This document shows positions 6,923-9,489 of a stretch of 9,489 nt of DNA, piece after piece; positions within the stretch are counted from its first letter, which is position 1; each line of letters opens with the position of its first letter. The position numbers were made by a program, and so were the translations under genes. The stretch is from Candidatus Heimdallarchaeota archaeon (GTDB lineage Archaea; Asgardarchaeota; Heimdallarchaeia; Heimdallarchaeales; Heimdallarchaeaceae), in NCBI GenBank assembly GCA_023135215.1, contig JAGLTP010000623.1, positions 1 through 9,489 on the forward strand. Direction: 5' to 3'. The notes below the pieces were generated by a model, which was given only the letters and a program-made list of their open reading frames with translations, was not told the origin of the DNA and did not search any database.

Positions 6923-7697
6923 TCTTGTTTAGTTTCTGCTTGAAATATAATTTTTGAGCATTAGTTTTCTTTTCTTTTATTTTATGTGCAACGGTTAATA
7001 TTGCATTATTTTCTGATGTCATTTCTTTTACTTTGAATCCATTTAATGTAAGAAATAATCTTAATTCATCTTCTGTAAATGCCCTTAACATTATTTCATC
7101 TTCAAAAGTTTGTTTTTCTTTGCCATCTTCTACTTTATATTCCGCTTCCCATTTCCAGGTCCAGCCGTGCTCGAAATCAAAAGATGTTTTGCTTTTCCTA
7201 GAGTATTTTCTTCCGTCATAAGTTGCTTTGTGTGCCATTTCTTCTTTGAAACCAGTGAAAATTTCATAAGCATTGAAATTGTCAAACACAAGCCATCCTT
7301 CTTTTTGCAATACTTCATGTATAGAATTTAGTGCAAACATTACATCATGGTTGGTAGTCATGTGAGTGAAGGTTCTACCTGTTACTATAACAGCTTCATA
7401 TTCATCATCTATCTCTAAATCCCTCATATCACCCCTAATGAATCGACCTTCAGGAACAAATTCCTTTGCTAGATCTATCATTTCTTTAGATATGTCAAGA
7501 CCAGTATAGTCATACTTATTCTCAAGGAAGAATTTAGCAAGATTCCCGCTCCCACACCCTATTTCCAGAATTTTACAGCACTTCAATTTTGACAAATGTT
7601 TGTGATATAATTTGAAATCCTCTTCATAATTAAAGATACATTGATACATTTCATGGTAGACTCTTGCAAATTCAGAATAGATTCTCATGACCTTCAT
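6909..7697 (-). CDS. Class I SAM-dependent methyltransferase (262 aa)
   Basis: This is a soluble methyltransferase with a Rossmann-like SAM domain. Motif I is LEIGCGSGN (about 44-52), the acidic residue binding the SAM ribose is D68 in TGLDIS, and the adenine-loop region is RGDMRDL (89-95). The post-I hydrophobic strand is EAVIVTG (101-107), and a later motif LVFDNFNAYE lies at about 136-145. A C-terminal antiparallel sheet rich in Trp and charged residues (about 172-200) precedes the last helix-strand pair, resembling small-molecule or N-methyltransferases in which this sheet caps the substrate site. The basic tail (240-262) extends past the domain and is encoded by the region overlapping serS. 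The substrate cannot be told from the sequence. The start at 7697 is supported by a TATA box 26-27 bases upstream. It shares an 87-base divergent promoter region, with a palindrome in the middle, with the threonine aldolase gene. Confidence 0.9.
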   Translation of the reverse strand: MKVMRIYSEFARVYHEMYQCIFNYEEDFKLYHKHLSKLKCCKILEIGCGSGNLAKFFLENKYDYTGLDISKEMIDLAKEFVPEGRFIRGDMRDLEIDDEYEAVIVTGRTFTHMTTNHDVMFALNSIHEVLQKEGWLVFDNFNAYEIFTGFKEEMAHKATYDGRKYSRKSKTSFDFEHGWTWKWEAEYKVEDGKEKQTFEDEIMLRAFTEDELRLFLTLNGFKVKEMTSENNAILTVAHKIKEKKTNAQKLYFKQKLNKISET

Positions 7698-7719
7698 ATC
7701 CTAAATGTTTCAGTATCAG

Positions 7720-7727
7720 TATATAAA
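7720..7727 (-). promoter_or_regulatory. TATA box for the methyltransferase gene
   Basis: The minus-strand sequence TTTATATA is the best match in the window to the archaeal TATA consensus. It is centred 26-27 bases upstream of the ATG ending at 7697, so the transcript should be leaderless. Confidence 0.65.
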
Positions 7728-7731
7728 TTTC

Positions 7732-7746
7732 ATTCTTCAGAAGAAT
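7732..7746. promoter_or_regulatory. Perfect 15-bp palindrome between two divergent TATA boxes (candidate operator)
   Basis: ATTCTTC-A-GAAGAAT has 7-bp arms around a single central base. It lies almost exactly midway between the methyltransferase TATA box (7720-7727) and the threonine aldolase TATA box (7755-7762). Its size and symmetry are typical of a dimeric helix-turn-helix regulator site. Its position would let one protein act on both genes. The binding protein is not encoded in the window. Confidence 0.55.
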
Positions 7747-7754
7747 TAGATAAC

Positions 7755-7762
7755 TTTAAATT
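7755..7762 (+). promoter_or_regulatory. TATA box for the threonine aldolase gene
   Basis: TTTAAATT is centred 26-27 bases upstream of the ATG at 7785, matching leaderless spacing. No Shine-Dalgarno sequence precedes the start. Confidence 0.6.
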
Positions 7763-7784
7763 TTAACAAATTCCCAAAAAATTA

Positions 7785-8807
7785 ATGATAGACTTACGTT
7801 CTGATACTTTTACCCTCCCATCCAAAGAAATGCTAGAAACGATTATGACAGCTGAATTAGGAGATGAAATTTGGCGAGAAGACAAATCTACGATAGAGTT
7901 AGAAGAATTATCGGCTAAAATGCTCGGGAAAGAGGCAGGATTACTAGTTACAAGCGGTATTCAAGGAAATTTAGTAGCAAATATGACTCACATAAATCGT
8001 GGAGACGGGATAGTTTTAGAATCTGAAAGCCATATTTACATGTATGAAGTAGGTGGTTTTGCTCAAATTGTCGGGGCACATCCTTACTTAATTAAAGGTC
8101 AAAATGGTTTGATGAATCCAAAAGATGTGGAGAAGTATTTCACCCAACCTTATAATGTTCACTGGGCACATCCTAAGCTTCTTTGTATTGAAAATACTCA
8201 CAATAGAGGAGGGGGGAAAATAATTCCAAAAGAAAATATTGATACTCTATCAAAAATCGCTCACGAGAATGATGGTTTAGTGCATATGGACGGAGCACGT
8301 GTCTTCAATGCATCTGTTGCATCAGGCGTACCAGTATCCAAAATTGTGGAAAAAGCAGATAGCATTCAGTTTTGCTTAAGTAAAGGATTAGGATGCCCTA
8401 TTGGTTCAATGTTAGTAGGTTCTGAAGAGTTTATTCATTTAGCACGAAGAAATAGACGAAGCGTTGGAGGAAGTCTTAGACAAGCTGGGGTAATTGCGGC
8501 TCCAGGAATTTACGCTTTGAATAACATGGTAGATAGGCTAGAAGAAGATCATAAACATGCTAAAATACTCGAAAAAGCATTGTTAGAAATTCCAAATCTG
8601 AAAATCAAACCGGTTGACACAAATATCGTGATTACTGACACTACTGAAACTTCCTGGGATGCAGAAGAGATTCTTTCTAGATTTTACAATAACGGAATAA
8701 AAACAAGTAAGATGGGTGACAACTTGTTCCGTATGGTTACTTACTTTGGTATCACTCGAGAGGATATAGAAAAGGTTGTAGAAGTTATTCCAGAAATTTT
8801 CAACTAA
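7785..8807 (+). CDS. Low-specificity L-threonine aldolase family, PLP-dependent (340 aa)
   Basis: This fold-type I PLP enzyme cleaves L-threonine or L-allo-threonine to glycine and acetaldehyde in the cytoplasm (LtaE/GLY1 family). It begins with the family signature IDLRSDTFTLP. H83 in ESHIYMYE would stack on the PLP ring, D169 and R172 in HMDGAR contact the cofactor, and K200 in CLSKGLGCPIGS is the Schiff-base lysine. Further family features include ENTHNRGGG (136-144) and a Gly-rich segment at about 226-231 (RSVGGS). The length of 340 aa is normal for the family, and all expected catalytic residues are present. The ATG at 7785 leaves the usual very short N-terminus. The gene stands alone, with its own promoter shared divergently with the methyltransferase. 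The pathway role (glycine supply or threonine breakdown) is inferred from the family. Confidence 0.93.
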   Translation: MIDLRSDTFTLPSKEMLETIMTAELGDEIWREDKSTIELEELSAKMLGKEAGLLVTSGIQGNLVANMTHINRGDGIVLESESHIYMYEVGGFAQIVGAHPYLIKGQNGLMNPKDVEKYFTQPYNVHWAHPKLLCIENTHNRGGGKIIPKENIDTLSKIAHENDGLVHMDGARVFNASVASGVPVSKIVEKADSIQFCLSKGLGCPIGSMLVGSEEFIHLARRNRRSVGGSLRQAGVIAAPGIYALNNMVDRLEEDHKHAKILEKALLEIPNLKIKPVDTNIVITDTTETSWDAEEILSRFYNNGIKTSKMGDNLFRMVTYFGITREDIEKVVEVIPEIFN

Positions 8808-8825
8808 AATCTTAATAGACTGAAA

Positions 8826-8855
8826 TTTCCTTCTTTCTTTCAAATATTCATTTTT
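8826..8855 (+). terminator. Possible pyrimidine-rich terminator after the threonine aldolase gene
   Basis: A run of mostly T and C (8826-8841) is followed by a five-T tract (8851-8855), 19 bases beyond the stop codon. Archaeal termination commonly uses T-rich tracts without a hairpin, and none is visible here. In such AT-rich DNA the call is weak. Confidence 0.3.
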
Positions 8856-8922
8856 AAGATGTTGAAATCATCAAATAGCCTAAAATCCTTTTTGAGGTAA
8901 TATTAAGAAATATCATAGACTT

Positions 8923-8930
8923 TTTATATT
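8923..8930 (+). promoter_or_regulatory. TATA box for the coiled-coil protein gene
   Basis: TTTATATT is centred about 21-22 bases before the GTG at 8948 and 30-31 bases before a second in-frame GTG at 8957. Neither matches the 26-27 spacing seen elsewhere in the window. A GGGAG sequence at 8938-8942, five bases before the first GTG, could act as a ribosome-binding site, so the start remains ambiguous. Confidence 0.5.
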
Positions 8931-8947
8931 TCCATTTGGGAGTTAAC

Positions 8948-9489
8948 GTGATACATGTGTCAATCGATGACTATCTAGACGGTTTACTTTCTGGAAGTTC
9001 TGAACCTTCCAGAAAAGCTATTATGAAACTGACGAAACTAATCGAGAACTTTGGTGCGATTATGGTTAAATCCACCGAGAGGATGGAGGATTATATTAAT
9101 ACTTTAGATACAAGAATATCAACTATTGAACAATCTCTTGGGATTGTAGCACAGAGATTAATAGTTGGAAAAGGAGCACAAGCTGCAGCACCAATAGCAG
9201 CAGCACCAGCAGCAGGAGCCCCTAATATAAGTGCTGCCCCTTCAGGAGCACCAAATTTGAGCGCTGCCCCTAGTGGTAATGTTGGAGCTCCTTCATTAGA
9301 TGGAAGTGGAGCTAATATTCCCGCTCCTACAATGCCAAATGGTTCTGGTTCTGGCGTTAGTAATTCTGATCTCATGAAAGCAGCTGCTAATCTTCAAAAA
9401 GCACCAGAACAACCAGCTCCCGGAGATCCTGGAGCACCAGGAGCTGCACCTGTATTTAGTCCATTTGGTGTAAGTGCAACAGATATACA
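8948..9489 (+). CDS. CCDC53/BRK1-like coiled-coil protein with Ala/Pro-rich tail (5' part, cut by window edge)
   Basis: The open frame runs off the window after 180 codons. Residues 25-71 form a regular heptad coiled coil (I25, L28, I32, F35, M39, M46, I50, L53, I57, I60, L64, V67, L71). Its core around RISTIEQSLGIVAQRL resembles human WASHC3/CCDC53 (RIQQIETTLNILDAKL) and BRK1. Those are the small trimeric coiled-coil subunits of the WASH and SCAR/WAVE complexes that control Arp2/3 actin nucleation. After residue 75 comes a low-complexity Ala/Pro/Gly/Ser linker with a decapeptide repeat, followed by a short helix-like segment (about 139-151) and a second Pro-rich stretch. The eukaryotic comparison is from memory, and short coiled coils resemble one another easily. 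The start is GTG 8948 (GGGAG five bases upstream) or GTG 8957; no in-frame ATG exists before residue 26, inside the coiled coil. An in-frame stop at 8876 limits upstream extension. Confidence 0.72.
   Translation, partial: MIHVSIDDYLDGLLSGSSEPSRKAIMKLTKLIENFGAIMVKSTERMEDYINTLDTRISTIEQSLGIVAQRLIVGKGAQAAAPIAAAPAAGAPNISAAPSGAPNLSAAPSGNVGAPSLDGSGANIPAPTMPNGSGSGVSNSDLMKAAANLQKAPEQPAPGDPGAPGAAPVFSPFGVSATDI
9215..9274 (+). repeat. Two tandem 30-bp decapeptide-coding units in the Ala/Pro-rich linker
   Basis: The units GAPNISAAPS and GAPNLSAAPS follow one another directly, and a partial third (GNVGAPS) trails. The amino acids are more conserved than the bases (ATA/TTG, AGT/AGC, TCA/AGT differ). The duplication is therefore either old or kept by selection on the protein. 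Confidence 0.8.

Noticed and set aside
8899..8912. Short stem ATATT-AAGA-AATAT upstream of the coiled-coil gene
   Set aside because: Five A/T pairs are too weak for a terminator or riboswitch, and it lies upstream of the TATA box.
8815..8921. Direct repeat ATAGACT, copies 100 bases apart, flanking the aldolase/coiled-coil intergenic region
   Set aside because: It is only 7 bp long with no matching context, so it is probably coincidence and not an attachment site.
9091..9375. Open minus-strand frame rich in Ala, Pro and Gly
   Set aside because: It is the antisense shadow of the Ala/Pro-rich linker. GC-rich Ala/Gly/Pro codons rarely give stops on the complement, and no promoter or conserved motif supports it.

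Overview
The window is AT-rich archaeal DNA carrying nine protein-coding genes. No rRNA, tRNA, CRISPR array or insertion sequence was seen, and no stretch over 300 bases lacks a gene. Evidence for an archaeon: the seryl-tRNA synthetase is the atypical methanogen-type (class with an N-terminal alpha/beta domain and zinc ligands), and most start codons have a TATA-like box about 26-28 bases upstream with no clear Shine-Dalgarno sequence, as in archaeal leaderless transcription. The truncated last gene looks like the small coiled-coil subunit of eukaryotic WASH/SCAR actin-regulating complexes (CCDC53/WASHC3, BRK1). That suggests an Asgard archaeon, but this lineage call is an inference.

Layout. 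At the left edge are two + strand genes: a 98-aa protein whose C-terminal half resembles one lobe of the TATA-binding protein, and a YdjM/DUF457-family membrane protein. A 549-aa HEAT-repeat protein runs on the - strand and is divergent from a D-2-hydroxyacid dehydrogenase-like protein. An MFS transporter (-) is convergent with the dehydrogenase and divergent from the methanogen-type seryl-tRNA synthetase. A class I SAM-dependent methyltransferase (-) overlaps the 3' end of the synthetase gene and is divergent from a PLP-dependent L-threonine aldolase. The window ends inside the CCDC53/BRK1-like gene.

Nearly every gene appears to be its own transcription unit: three divergent pairs share short promoter regions, and three convergent pairs have gaps of 7 and 5 bases and a 14-base overlap. 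Two divergent regions contain notable symmetry. A perfect 15-bp palindrome lies midway between the TATA boxes of the methyltransferase and threonine aldolase genes. A long split inverted repeat brackets the promoter region shared by the MFS and serS genes. The genes do not form an obvious single pathway. Serine/threonine/glycine chemistry links serS and the threonine aldolase only loosely.
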